From an uncultured Marvinbryantia sp. (lineage in GTDB: Bacteria; Bacillota; Clostridia; Lachnospirales; Lachnospiraceae), in assembly GCF_905201705.1 (NCBI RefSeq), contig NZ_CAJKOX010000042.1, forward strand, positions 1 through 34,335: a stretch of 34,335 bases of DNA, written 5' to 3'. This document shows positions 23,068 to 31,046 of the stretch, one piece after another. Every line of letters starts with the position of its first letter. The first letter of the stretch is position 1. The translations under genes and the position numbers were made by a program. The notes beneath the pieces were generated by a model. The model was not told where the DNA came from, searched no databases, and saw only the letters and a list, made by a program, of their open reading frames with translations.

Positions 23068-23101
23068 AAAAATGCACGGCAGCTATCATAAACTGCCGTG
23101 C
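23068..23101 (-). terminator. Intrinsic terminator of the RNA methyltransferase gene
   Basis: GCACGGCAG (23074-23082) and CTGCCGTGC (23093-23101) form a perfect 9-bp GC-rich stem, followed on the minus strand by A then five T. The methyltransferase stop codon lies in the 10-nt loop, so the gene ends inside its own terminator. Confidence 0.85.
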
Positions 23102-23904
23102 GCCCTGTTTTCCATATGAGCCGAAACGATTCTTTTTCTCTGCCTTTTTGCCTCAAACATCAGTACCGCCGCGGAAACCGCCGCGTTTAGGGACTCCACT
23201 TCCCCGGACATGGAGATTTTTATGCGGGCATCCGCGCTCTGTGCCAGCTCTTTTGTAAGTCCTTTTCCCTCATTTCCGATCAGAAAGGCGCAGCCCTTCC
23301 GGTAATCCTGCGCGGTGTACTCGCCGCTTCCCTGCAGGTGCGCCGCATAGGTGCGGATACCGCGTTTGCCAAGCTGCTCCAGCACCGGCGCAAAATCCTT
23401 TACGTACAGAAAAGGCATACGGTAGATGGAGCCCATGGTGGAGCGAATGGTCTTTGGATTGTAGATATCTGCGGTGCCGCTGCTCATAATGATCCCGGCT
23501 GCTCCTGCCGCCTCCGCGGTACGGAAAATGGTGCCGAGATTTCCCGGATCCTGAATATCCTCCAGAAGCATCAGCATAGGGTTTTCTTTGCGCAGCATCT
23601 GAGACAGGGTATATTCCCGCTGCCGGATGACACAAAGAATCCCCTGCGGCGTTTTCGTGTCGGATGTAGATGCAAAAACGCGGTCCGTCACGATCTCCGG
23701 CTCCGCTCCCTCTAAAAGAGCGCGGTTTTCCTCTTTTTCATAGAAACTCTCGGATACGTAGGTCTTTACAAGCCGATCCTTCGGCGTCTCGCGGTACATC
23801 CGAACGCCTTCCGCCACAAAAAGCCCCTGTTCTCTGCGCGCCTTCGCTTTCGTGAGAAGCTGCACAAGATTTTTTATCTGTTTATTTGACGTACTGTTAA
23901 TCAT
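23086..23904 (-). CDS. SpoU/TrmH-family RNA 2'-O-methyltransferase
   Basis: A 272-residue RNA ribose methyltransferase with a SPOUT knot. The N-terminal substrate-binding part (residues 1-90; KAKARREQGLFVAEGVRMYR) resembles that of ribosomal-protein L30e. Motif 1 is DPGNLGTIFRTAEAAGA, motif 2 FLIGNEGKGL, motif 3 ISMSGEVESLNAAVSAAV; together they form the AdoMet site. The target (rRNA or tRNA position) cannot be read from the sequence. I start at ATG 23904, 2 nt after the pfkA stop; no good Shine-Dalgarno is present, so translation likely depends on coupling to pfkA. Confidence 0.9.
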   Translation of the reverse strand: MINSTSNKQIKNLVQLLTKAKARREQGLFVAEGVRMYRETPKDRLVKTYVSESFYEKEENRALLEGAEPEIVTDRVFASTSDTKTPQGILCVIRQREYTLSQMLRKENPMLMLLEDIQDPGNLGTIFRTAEAAGAAGIIMSSGTADIYNPKTIRSTMGSIYRMPFLYVKDFAPVLEQLGKRGIRTYAAHLQGSGEYTAQDYRKGCAFLIGNEGKGLTKELAQSADARIKISMSGEVESLNAAVSAAVLMFEAKRQRKRIVSAHMENRAHGSL

Positions 23905-23906
23905 AA

Positions 23907-24881
23907 TTATACCGAGAGGGCATATGCCACTTCCCACATATATTCCCCAAGATCCTTCTGCATTGCCAGCGCCTCGTCGATGTCAAAATCAGTGAAGTCG
24001 CCGTGACGATAACCGACCACGCGGTTTGTCTTGCCCGCGCAGAGCAGATCCACCGCATATGCGCCCATCATGGACGCGTACACGCGATCCTTGCAGGTCG
24101 GACTGCCGCCGCGCTGCATGTGTCCGAGAATGGTTGCGCGCGTCTCAACGCCGGTCGCCGCCTCGATACGGCGCGCCATGGACGTCGAATGACCGATGCC
24201 CTCCGCATTGATGATGATATGATGCTTTTTGCCGCGCTTTCTGTTTTTCAGAATGTTGTTGATCAGCTTCTGCTCGTCGTAATCATATTTTTCCGGCACA
24301 AGAATATCCTCCGCGCCGTTCGCAATGCCGCAGTAGAGGGCAATATAGCCCGCATGTCTGCCCATTACCTCGATGATGCTGCAGCGCTCATGCGAGGTAG
24401 AGGTGTCACGCACCTTATCGATCGCTTCCATTGCCGTGTTGATCGCGGTATCGAAGCCGATGGTGTATTCTGTACAGGCAATATCCAGGTCGATGGTGCC
24501 CGGAACGCCAATGGTGTTGATGCCAAGAGACGCCAGCTTCTGCGCGCCCGCAAAGGAGCCGTCGCCGCCAATGACTACCAGTCCTTCGATGCCATGCTTG
24601 CGGCAGACTTCCGCGCCAAGCTTCTGCCCTTCCTCCGTGCGGAACTCCGAGCAGCGCGCCGTTCCGAGGATGGTACCGCCGCGGGAGATCGTGTCGGACA
24701 CGTCGCGCGCCGTGAGGTCGCGGATCTCTTCATTTAAAAGTCCGCTGTAGCCTCTGTAGATGCCTTTTACCTTTTTTCCATTATATATCGCTTTTCTGAC
24801 TACCGCACGGATCGCCGCATTCATGCCGGAAGCGTCGCCGCCGCTTGTCAGTACGCCGATGGTGTTTACCTCTTTTGCCAT
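23907..24881 (-). CDS. pfkA: ATP-dependent 6-phosphofructokinase
   Basis: A 324-residue enzyme converting fructose 6-phosphate to fructose 1,6-bisphosphate in glycolysis. Markers: GVLTSGGDASGMNAAIRAVV (ATP site), VVIGGDGSFAGA (Gly after GGD as in ATP-using enzymes), PGTIDLDIACTEYTIGFDTA (catalytic Asp; the usual TIDND is TIDLD here, as I recall for other clostridial PfkA), EVMGRHAGYIAL, and LGHMQRGGSPTCKDRVYA. GAAGGAGGG lies upstream of the ATG. It follows dnaE by 67 bp on the same strand. Confidence 0.96.
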   Translation of the reverse strand: MAKEVNTIGVLTSGGDASGMNAAIRAVVRKAIYNGKKVKGIYRGYSGLLNEEIRDLTARDVSDTISRGGTILGTARCSEFRTEEGQKLGAEVCRKHGIEGLVVIGGDGSFAGAQKLASLGINTIGVPGTIDLDIACTEYTIGFDTAINTAMEAIDKVRDTSTSHERCSIIEVMGRHAGYIALYCGIANGAEDILVPEKYDYDEQKLINNILKNRKRGKKHHIIINAEGIGHSTSMARRIEAATGVETRATILGHMQRGGSPTCKDRVYASMMGAYAVDLLCAGKTNRVVGYRHGDFTDFDIDEALAMQKDLGEYMWEVAYALSV

Positions 24882-24948
24882 TTTGAAGCCCTCCTTCGAA
24901 AATTACGATTTGCCTCTGCCCATAGTGTAATGCATTTTGCGTGTATTT

Positions 24949-27900
24949 TCAAATAGTTTTTACGTTTTCACTGCCAAATTTCTCCGCCAGCGCCGCAAGC
25001 AGATCCTGGTCGGCATTCACGGCCCAGTTTTCAGACAGCTTTTTGACGGAACGCGGGGAGCGCACGTAAATCGCCACGCGGTCCCGCCCGTCCGAGCCGC
25101 GCAGGATACGGTACATTTCCTGCTCGCCCGCCTGATAGCTCGCCATATCCGGGAACTGTATCCACACCTCTTTCGTGATATCTGCGAATGCCGTAATACT
25201 CTCGCAGATCAGCTTGCTCGCCTTGTCATCCTCCGCGGAAACTCTTCCGGTGATAAATACTTTTTCGTCGACATTTAAAAGCTCGCGGTTTTTCTCGTAG
25301 CTGCGCGGAAATACCACCACCTCAACCGTTCCGAGCAGATCCTCCAGTGACAAAAACGCCATCGTCTGATTAGTCTTTGTGTATTTGATCGTCTTGCCCG
25401 TGATCATGCCGCCCACCGTCACGCGGCTCTGATCCTGCACCAGCGGGATCCCCGTCTCCTCATCCGGCTGAAAATCCGTCGTGACATTGGTAATGCGCTT
25501 GCGCCACAGCTCCTCGTAAGCCTCCAGCGGATGTCCGCTGACATAAAAGCCAAGCACCTCTTTCTCAAAAGCAAGAAACTGTTCTTTTTCATACTCGCCC
25601 ACATTCGGCATGGAAATCTCGTAGTGTTTTTTCTCCTCCTCACCCATAAAGTCGAAAAGGTTCATCTGACCGGTGAGCGACGTTTTGCGCTCCTGGTTGA
25701 CCGCGTCGCACACCTGCGCGTAGACCATCATCATCTGCTGGCGCGTTCCGCCCAGGCTGTCGAGCGCCCCCGACTTGATGAAGCTCTCCAGCGTGCGCTT
25801 GTTGATGTCCTTGCTGGACATGCGCTCGACAAGATTTTTCAGTGAGGTATACTGTCCGTTTCGCTCGCGCTCCTCCACAAGCGCGGCGATCACCGGTTTG
25901 CCGATGCTCTTGATTGCCGAAAGTCCATAACGGATCTTGCCGTTTTCCACGGAAAACCCGCTCTCTCCGCGATTGACGTCCGGCGGCAGGATCTCAATTC
26001 CCATCTGCCGGCAGGTCAGATGATACGCTGCCACCTTCGGCGGGTTATCGATCACCGATGTCATAAGCGACGCCATAAATTCCAGCGGATAATAATATTT
26101 CAGCCACGCCGTCTGATAGGAAACGACCGCATAGGCCGCCGCGTGCGATTTATTGAAGGCGTACTTTGCAAAGTCGATCATATCGTCGTAGATCTTATTT
26201 GCCACCTGTTCTGAGATGCCGTTTTTGATGCAGCCCGGCACTCCCTCTTCCTCGTTTCCGTAAACGAAATTGCGCCGCTCCTTTTCCATGACGGACGCCT
26301 TCTTCTTCGACATCGCACGGCGCAGAAGGTCGCTTCTGCCAAGCGTGTAGCCGGCGAGATCCCGCACGATCTGCATGACCTGCTCCTGGTACACGATACA
26401 GCCGTAGGTCGGCTCCAGGATCGGCTGAAGCTGCGGGCAGTCGTAGGTGATGGTCTCCGGATGGTTTTTTCCGCGGATGTACTGCGGAATAAAATCCATC
26501 GGTCCCGGACGGTAGAGGGAAATTCCGGCGATCATATCCTCCAGGCTCTGCGGCTTCAATTCCTTCATGAAATTCTTCATGCCGCCGCTTTCAAGCTGAA
26601 ACACGCCGTCCGTCTTTCCTGTGCCAAGCGAATTTAGTACATCCTTATCGTCATAGTCGATCTTATCCATATCCAGCACTTTTCCGGTATCCTTTTCCAC
26701 CAGCCTGGTGGCGTCCTGGATGACCGTCAGCGTGCGCAGGCCGAGGAAATCCATCTTCAGAAGCCCAAGCTCCTCCAGCGTCGTCATGGTAAACTGTGTG
26801 GTGATGGAGCCGTCGCTTCCGCGCGAGAGCGGCACGTACTCATCCGCCGCCTTCTGGCAGATCACGACGCCCGCCGCGTGCATGGAGGTGTGACGCGGCA
26901 GACCCTCCAGACGCTTCGACATGTCGATCAGCCGGTGCATCTGCGGATCTTCTTCATAAATTTTGCGCAGCTCGCTGTTCTCCTGCAGCGCCTTGTCCAG
27001 CGTGATATTTAATTCCTGCGGCACCATTTTTGCTACGGAATCCACAACGGAGTAGGGGATGTCCATAACGCGCCCGACGTCGCGGATAACGCCGCGCGCC
27101 GCCAGCGTACCGAAGGTGACGATCTGCACAACGCGGTCCTTGCCGTATTTGCGCACTACGTAGTCAATAACCTCCTGCCTGCGTTCAAAGCAAAAATCAA
27201 TATCAATATCCGGCATGGAAACGCGCTCCGGGTTGAGGAATCGTTCAAACAGCAGGTTGTATTTGATCGGGTCAAGCTTCGTGATGCCAAGCGTGTAGGA
27301 TACCAGGCTCCCCGCCGCCGAACCGCGCCCCGGACCGACGCTGATGCCGTGGTCGCGCGCGTAGCGGATGAAATCCCACACGATCAGGAAGTAATCGACA
27401 TAGCCCATCTTCTTGATAATGCCAAGCTCGTAATTGAGTCTTTCCTTCAGCTCCGCGGCTTTTTCCGGCGGATAGCGCAGCGCAAGCCCATCGAAGCAGA
27501 GCTTATTGAGATATTCCCACGCCGTGTAACCCTCCGGCACATCAAAGTGCGGCAGCTTTGTGACGCCGAACTCGATCTCCACGTTGCAGCGATCGGCAAT
27601 CTTCTGCGTATTTTCCAGCGCCTGCAGCGCATACGGAAAAAGCTGCGCCATCTGCTCCGGCGATTTCACATAATACTGTCCGCCCTCGTAGCGCATACGA
27701 TCCTCGTCCTGCAGCTTCTTGCCGGTCTGGATGCAGAGCAGAATGTCGTGCGCCTCGGCGTCAGACGCCAGCGTGTAATGCACGTCGTTCGTCGCCACCA
27801 GCTCAATGCCGGTCTCCGCGCTCATGCGCAGAAGCTGCTGGTTGACGATCTGCTGGTTGGCGATCCCATGATCCTGCAGTTCCAGGAAGAAATTGCCCTT

Positions 27901-28401
27901 GCCGAAAATCTCCTGGTACTGCAGCGCGATCTTTTTGCCCTCGTCGTACATGCCGCGCACCAGATAACGCGGTATTTCCCCCGCAAGGCAGGCGCTCAGC
28001 GCAATGATGCCCTCGTGGTACTGCTGCAGAATTTCCTTATCGACACGCGGTTTGTAATAGTAACCCTCCACAAAGCCCGCCGAGACGATCTTGATCAGAT
28101 TGGCATAGCCGACGTTGTTTTCCGCCAGCAGCACCAGATGATAGTAACGGTCCTCACCGCCGGTATTCTCACGGTCAAACCGGGAATTTGGCGCAACGTA
28201 CACCTCGCACCCGAGGATTGGCTTGATACCCTCCGCGCGCGCCGCCCGGTAAAAGTCGATCACGCCGTACATTGCGCCGTGGTCGGTGATCGCCGCGCTG
28301 TTCATGCCAAGCTCCTTCACCCGCGCCACATATTCTTTTATTTTATTCGAACCGTCCAGGAGGCTGTACTCCGTATGGACATGTAAATGCGTAAAATTCA
28401 C
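24949..28401 (-). CDS. dnaE: DNA polymerase III alpha subunit (DnaE)
   Basis: A 1150-residue replicative polymerase of the DnaE type. The N-terminal PHP domain (residues about 1-200; HVHTEYSLLDG, AITDHGAMYG) is followed by the polymerase core with VGPGRGSAAGSLVSY and the catalytic Asp motif MPDIDIDFCFERR, then PGPMDFIPQYIRGK and YQEQVMQIV. Next come an HhH region and a C-terminal OB-fold (VTVGGMITGKTIKYTKTNQT). Length is normal for DnaE1-type. The start is GTG 28401, with GGAGGT 6 nt upstream. The long antisense open frame at 27349-28386 is a shadow of this gene. Confidence 0.97.
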   Translation of the reverse strand: MNFTHLHVHTEYSLLDGSNKIKEYVARVKELGMNSAAITDHGAMYGVIDFYRAARAEGIKPILGCEVYVAPNSRFDRENTGGEDRYYHLVLLAENNVGYANLIKIVSAGFVEGYYYKPRVDKEILQQYHEGIIALSACLAGEIPRYLVRGMYDEGKKIALQYQEIFGKGNFFLELQDHGIANQQIVNQQLLRMSAETGIELVATNDVHYTLASDAEAHDILLCIQTGKKLQDEDRMRYEGGQYYVKSPEQMAQLFPYALQALENTQKIADRCNVEIEFGVTKLPHFDVPEGYTAWEYLNKLCFDGLALRYPPEKAAELKERLNYELGIIKKMGYVDYFLIVWDFIRYARDHGISVGPGRGSAAGSLVSYTLGITKLDPIKYNLLFERFLNPERVSMPDIDIDFCFERRQEVIDYVVRKYGKDRVVQIVTFGTLAARGVIRDVGRVMDIPYSVVDSVAKMVPQELNITLDKALQENSELRKIYEEDPQMHRLIDMSKRLEGLPRHTSMHAAGVVICQKAADEYVPLSRGSDGSITTQFTMTTLEELGLLKMDFLGLRTLTVIQDATRLVEKDTGKVLDMDKIDYDDKDVLNSLGTGKTDGVFQLESGGMKNFMKELKPQSLEDMIAGISLYRPGPMDFIPQYIRGKNHPETITYDCPQLQPILEPTYGCIVYQEQVMQIVRDLAGYTLGRSDLLRRAMSKKKASVMEKERRNFVYGNEEEGVPGCIKNGISEQVANKIYDDMIDFAKYAFNKSHAAAYAVVSYQTAWLKYYYPLEFMASLMTSVIDNPPKVAAYHLTCRQMGIEILPPDVNRGESGFSVENGKIRYGLSAIKSIGKPVIAALVEERERNGQYTSLKNLVERMSSKDINKRTLESFIKSGALDSLGGTRQQMMMVYAQVCDAVNQERKTSLTGQMNLFDFMGEEEKKHYEISMPNVGEYEKEQFLAFEKEVLGFYVSGHPLEAYEELWRKRITNVTTDFQPDEETGIPLVQDQSRVTVGGMITGKTIKYTKTNQTMAFLSLEDLLGTVEVVVFPRSYEKNRELLNVDEKVFITGRVSAEDDKASKLICESITAFADITKEVWIQFPDMASYQAGEQEMYRILRGSDGRDRVAIYVRSPRSVKKLSENWAVNADQDLLAALAEKFGSENVKTI

Positions 28402-28427
28402 GTTTGTACCTCCGAATGCATTGCAGC

Positions 28428-28477
28428 AAAAAACCGCCGTAAAATAATATACCCATAGTATACCATTTTACAGCGGT
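28428..28477 (-). terminator. Intrinsic terminator upstream of dnaE
   Basis: ACCGCcGTAAAAT (28433-28445) pairs with ATTTTACaGCGGT (28465-28477), a 13-bp stem with one mismatch, followed on the minus strand by six T. It ends the transcript of the 77-aa gene. The 19-nt loop contains TATACT, a possible dnaE -10 element, so terminator and promoter may overlap. Confidence 0.8.
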
Positions 28478-28498
28478 CTTTTCATCTCTTTTTTGAAA

Positions 28499-28521
28499 TT
28501 ACTATTCACAGTGAATAGTAA
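28499..28521. repeat. Perfect 23-bp palindrome downstream of the 77-aa gene
   Basis: TTACTATTCAC, A, GTGAATAGTAA: an 11-bp perfect inverted repeat with a one-base centre. No T-tract follows directly. Its half-site resembles TTACTGTTCAC of the palindromes at 31016 and 34282. Confidence 0.8.
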
Positions 28522-28524
28522 ATC

Positions 28525-28758
28525 TTAGCTGTTCATCATATAGGAGATCAGCTTTTCGATGTCCTCCGGCTCGTATGCCAGAATCTCCAGCTCCGGAATC
28601 TCTCCGTTGGAGAAGATGTTTGCCAGGGAAACGTACTGGCAGAGCTTGGATTTGAGGTTCAGTCTGTCGCCCTCACCCGTTACCAGCTCGACCTTACCCT
28701 TGCAGCTGTCGATCACTTCAAAAAATCTATTGATATCGGTAATATTCTGTACTTTCAT
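28525..28758 (-). CDS. Conserved small protein (77 aa) upstream of dnaE
   Basis: A 77-residue soluble acidic protein (MKVQNITDINRFFEVIDSCK, later LKSKLCQYVSLANIFSN, EILAYEPEDIEKLISYM). It has a strong Shine-Dalgarno (AAGGAG, 7 nt). The pattern suggests an alpha/beta fold without membrane segments. I do not recognise an assigned function. It is flanked by its own terminator before dnaE, so co-transcription with dnaE is only by readthrough. Confidence 0.75.
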   Translation of the reverse strand: MKVQNITDINRFFEVIDSCKGKVELVTGEGDRLNLKSKLCQYVSLANIFSNGEIPELEILAYEPEDIEKLISYMMNS

Positions 28759-28880
28759 ACGTTTACTCCTTCCTTTCCCTCTTGTTTGTTACTTTTTTAT
28801 CATACCCCACAAATTGCGTATTTACAAGGGGTTCCGGAAGATTCTCCCTTTTTTACAAGTGATTCGGGAGAGCGCTGTTT

Positions 28881-29255
28881 TTACTTCAGTGCAATTACCT
28901 CAATTTCCAGCAGAACATCTTTCGGAAGTCGTGCAACTTCCACACAGGAGCGCGCCGGATACGGCTTTGTAAAATACTCCGCATAAATCTCATTGATTCT
29001 GCCAAAATCATTCATTTCCTTGATAAATACCGTTGTTTTTACCGCCTGCGCCATGGAAGTCCCCGCCGCTTCCAGCAGGTTTGCAAGATTTGAAAACGCC
29101 TGTCTTGCCTGTGCCTCCACGCCCGCCGGGATTTCACCGGTGGCCGGATCTACCGGGATCACGCCGGAGGTGTATACCATCCCGTTCACCTCGATCGCCT
29201 GGGAATACGGTCCGATTGCCGCCGGTGCCTTTTCTGTGCTGATTACCTGTTTCAT
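28881..29255 (-). CDS. RidA family protein (YjgF/YER057c/UK114)
   Basis: A 124-residue enamine/imine deaminase. It begins KQVISTEKAPAAIGPYSQAI and contains VYTSGVIPVDPATGEI, then AVKTTVFIKEMNDFGRINEI and the signature PARSCVEVARLPKDVLLEIE, in which Arg102 and Glu117 form the active site between subunits of the trimer. It removes reactive 2-aminoacrylate made by PLP enzymes. Shine-Dalgarno AAGGAGG. It follows the S1-domain protein gene by 22 bp, so the two may share a transcript. Confidence 0.95.
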   Translation of the reverse strand: MKQVISTEKAPAAIGPYSQAIEVNGMVYTSGVIPVDPATGEIPAGVEAQARQAFSNLANLLEAAGTSMAQAVKTTVFIKEMNDFGRINEIYAEYFTKPYPARSCVEVARLPKDVLLEIEVIALK

Positions 29256-29277
29256 CGCTGTTTCCTCCTTGATAAGT

Positions 29278-30114
29278 TTATTTTATTTTTCGGATCGAAC
29301 GCTCCGTGATTTCCACGCGCCCCTCTTTTAAAAGCCTGCCGACGCCGCGCTTAAAGGCGTTTTTGCTCAGTCCGAGCTCGCGTTTGATCACCTCCGGCGA
29401 CGCTTTATCGCCAAACGGAAGCACGCCGTCAAATTCTTCGATCACTTTCATAATGTTTTCGGCGTCTTCGTCCATCTGCAGATATGCTTTTTCACGCGCC
29501 GAAAGATTCAGCTTTCCATCCTCTTTCACTTCCGTGACACGCGCCTGGATCGTATCGCCGATAAAGAAACGCCCCGCCGCCTCTTTTCTGGGAATCAAGC
29601 CGGAATAGCGGTTGTCCACCGCCACAAATACGCCGAATTCCTCGCTGATCTGGTAAATGGTTCCGGTAACGTGGTCATCCTTCTTATAGGAAGAATCGGT
29701 ACGAAGGTACGGATAAACGTTCATGGTTGCGCAAAGGCGACTGCTCTTATCGATATAAAGCGCAACCAGGCATTCCTGCCCGGCGCGCACCTTTGCCGTC
29801 TGCTGCCTGAACGGAAGCAGAAGATCCTTTTCCAGTCCCCAGTCGAGAAACGCGCCGATGGACGCAACCTGCGCCACCTTCAAAACGGCAACCTCTCCAA
29901 CTGTCAGCGCCGGTTCCCTTCTTGTTGCGATCAGACGGTCTTTGGAATCCTTATATAAAAAGACCTCCAGCTCGGCTCCGATCCCGGCATCCGACGGAAC
30001 CTCTTTTTTCGGGAGCAGCACACGCTCCTGCGGGTTTTCCTTTTCTCCAAGATAAACCCCGAAATCTGCCTTTTTCAGAATCGTTAATTTCTGTTTCTTT
30101 CCTAACTCCAGCAT
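29278..30114 (-). CDS. S1-domain RNA-binding protein, CvfB-like
   Basis: A 278-residue protein with tandem S1/OB-type domains (KQKLTILKKADFGVYLGEKE; VGEVAVLKVAQVASIGAFLD, then KDDHVTGTIYQISEEFGVFV) and a C-terminal winged helix (LPFGDKASPEVIKRELGLSK, NAFKRGVGRLLKEGRVEI). This is the CvfB architecture; CvfB is an RNA-binding regulator in Staphylococcus. The start is ATG 30114, with AGAGGA just upstream; the frame opens 14 codons earlier but overlaps the thioesterase end without a ribosome site. Located 38 bp after the thioesterase gene. Confidence 0.9.
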   Translation of the reverse strand: MLELGKKQKLTILKKADFGVYLGEKENPQERVLLPKKEVPSDAGIGAELEVFLYKDSKDRLIATRREPALTVGEVAVLKVAQVASIGAFLDWGLEKDLLLPFRQQTAKVRAGQECLVALYIDKSSRLCATMNVYPYLRTDSSYKKDDHVTGTIYQISEEFGVFVAVDNRYSGLIPRKEAAGRFFIGDTIQARVTEVKEDGKLNLSAREKAYLQMDEDAENIMKVIEEFDGVLPFGDKASPEVIKRELGLSKNAFKRGVGRLLKEGRVEITERSIRKIK

Positions 30115-30152
30115 AATCCTCTCCCTGCCCTGATACTTTTGCTCTGATCCCC

Positions 30153-30872
30153 TCATTGAAGCGCTTCCGCAGAAAATTCCACGACCGCAAATGGTTTTTC
30201 ATCACTTCCGCAAAGGCTCACCGTACAGCGCTGCGGCTCTGTGTGCACAAACGGCACGATAATGTCGTGCAGAACAGCAGCCTTGCGGTATTCCACACGA
30301 ATCTGCTTTACTTCAAAATTTTCCGGCAGATACTCCTCTGCCATCAGAATATACTGCCCATTATTCACGTGATGATTGGTGTCCAGATGACTGCGCATCA
30401 CCGGAAAGCTGTCCTTCTCCGTGCTCTCCTCCGGTACGGAAATCTTGCGCGAAAACGCTCCCAGCGGCAGCGCCTCTTCCATCTCATACGCCGCCAGAAC
30501 ATCCTTGTCAACCCGGCACGGATGCCCGCTCTCCACATTCAGATAAATCCACACGGAATCCGCGCTCGCCAGTGTCTTTCCCTCACCATCCAGCATCCGG
30601 AAATTACGGTTGCCGAAAAATCCTTTAAAATCATACGGCCACGTTTCTGTAATAATCTCTTCCCCAAGCTGCGGCAGCCTGTCAATGACGATCTTCCAGG
30701 ATGCCAGAAGCCATGCCCGGCGCCGCTCGCCAAGCCTGTCCAGTCCCACGCCAAGCTCCTCTGACTGAAACGTGCTGCAGTCCTGGAAGTAGTTCACCAG
30801 ACCGGGCAGCGTAAGCTTCTTATCCTCGCCGATCTCGCTGTAGCGGATACGGCTGCGGTATTGATAACTCAT
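30153..30872 (-). CDS. Acyl-ACP thioesterase
   Basis: A 239-residue double hot-dog thioesterase of the bacterial FatA/FatB type that releases fatty acids from acyl carrier protein. The first hot-dog has LTLPGLVNYFQDCSTFQSEE, with WLLASWKIVIDRLP and FKGFFGNRNF; the second carries the catalytic motif MRSHLDTNHHVNNGQYILMA. Start ATG 30872 with AAGGGA about 9 nt upstream; an earlier in-frame ATG overlaps that site. Preceded by a strong terminator, so it needs its own promoter, which I could not identify. Confidence 0.92.
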   Translation of the reverse strand: MSYQYRSRIRYSEIGEDKKLTLPGLVNYFQDCSTFQSEELGVGLDRLGERRRAWLLASWKIVIDRLPQLGEEIITETWPYDFKGFFGNRNFRMLDGEGKTLASADSVWIYLNVESGHPCRVDKDVLAAYEMEEALPLGAFSRKISVPEESTEKDSFPVMRSHLDTNHHVNNGQYILMAEEYLPENFEVKQIRVEYRKAAVLHDIIVPFVHTEPQRCTVSLCGSDEKPFAVVEFSAEALQ

Positions 30873-30903
30873 GCAAATCATCCCTTCTGTAATATGCAGG
30901 TGT

Positions 30904-30931
30904 AAAAAAAGAGCTGCTTCAGCAACTCTTT
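30904..30931 (-). terminator. Intrinsic terminator after the MoxR/VWA operon
   Basis: AAAGAGCTGCT (30908-30918) and AGCAACTCTTT (30921-30931) form an 11-bp stem with a 2-nt loop and one mismatch, followed on the minus strand by seven T. It separates the AAA/VWA cassette from the thioesterase gene. Confidence 0.88.
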
Positions 30932-31015
30932 ATACTCCATATCAGCTGTAAACGCATCCAGTTTATCACACAATTTCACAATGTGCAAGGGAACATTCTC
31001 GCGTTTTTGTCCAAC

Positions 31016-31043
31016 TTACTGTTCACGTCGTTCACAGCAACCT
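31016..31043. repeat. Palindrome-like repeat at the distal edge of the MoxR/VWA cassette
   Basis: TTACTGTTCACGTCGTTCAC followed by AGCAACCT matches 24 of 28 positions of the element at 34282-34309 at the other end of the cassette, in the same orientation. The arms pair imperfectly (TTACTGT... with ...ACAGCAA). Confidence 0.7.
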
Positions 31044-31046
31044 AAC

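Noticed and set aside
24003..24737. 244-codon plus-strand open frame opposite pfkA
   Set aside because: Shadow of pfkA, which is complete on the other strand.
23907..24881. PfkA as a pyrophosphate-dependent enzyme because TIDND is TIDLD
   Set aside because: The GGDGS motif with Gly after the Asp points to ATP use, and the altered motif is, as I recall, shared by ordinary clostridial PfkA.
27349..28386. 345-codon plus-strand open frame
   Set aside because: It is antisense to dnaE, which has all expected motifs; the frame is a by-product of the GC-rich codon pattern, is His/Arg/Leu-rich and matches no family.
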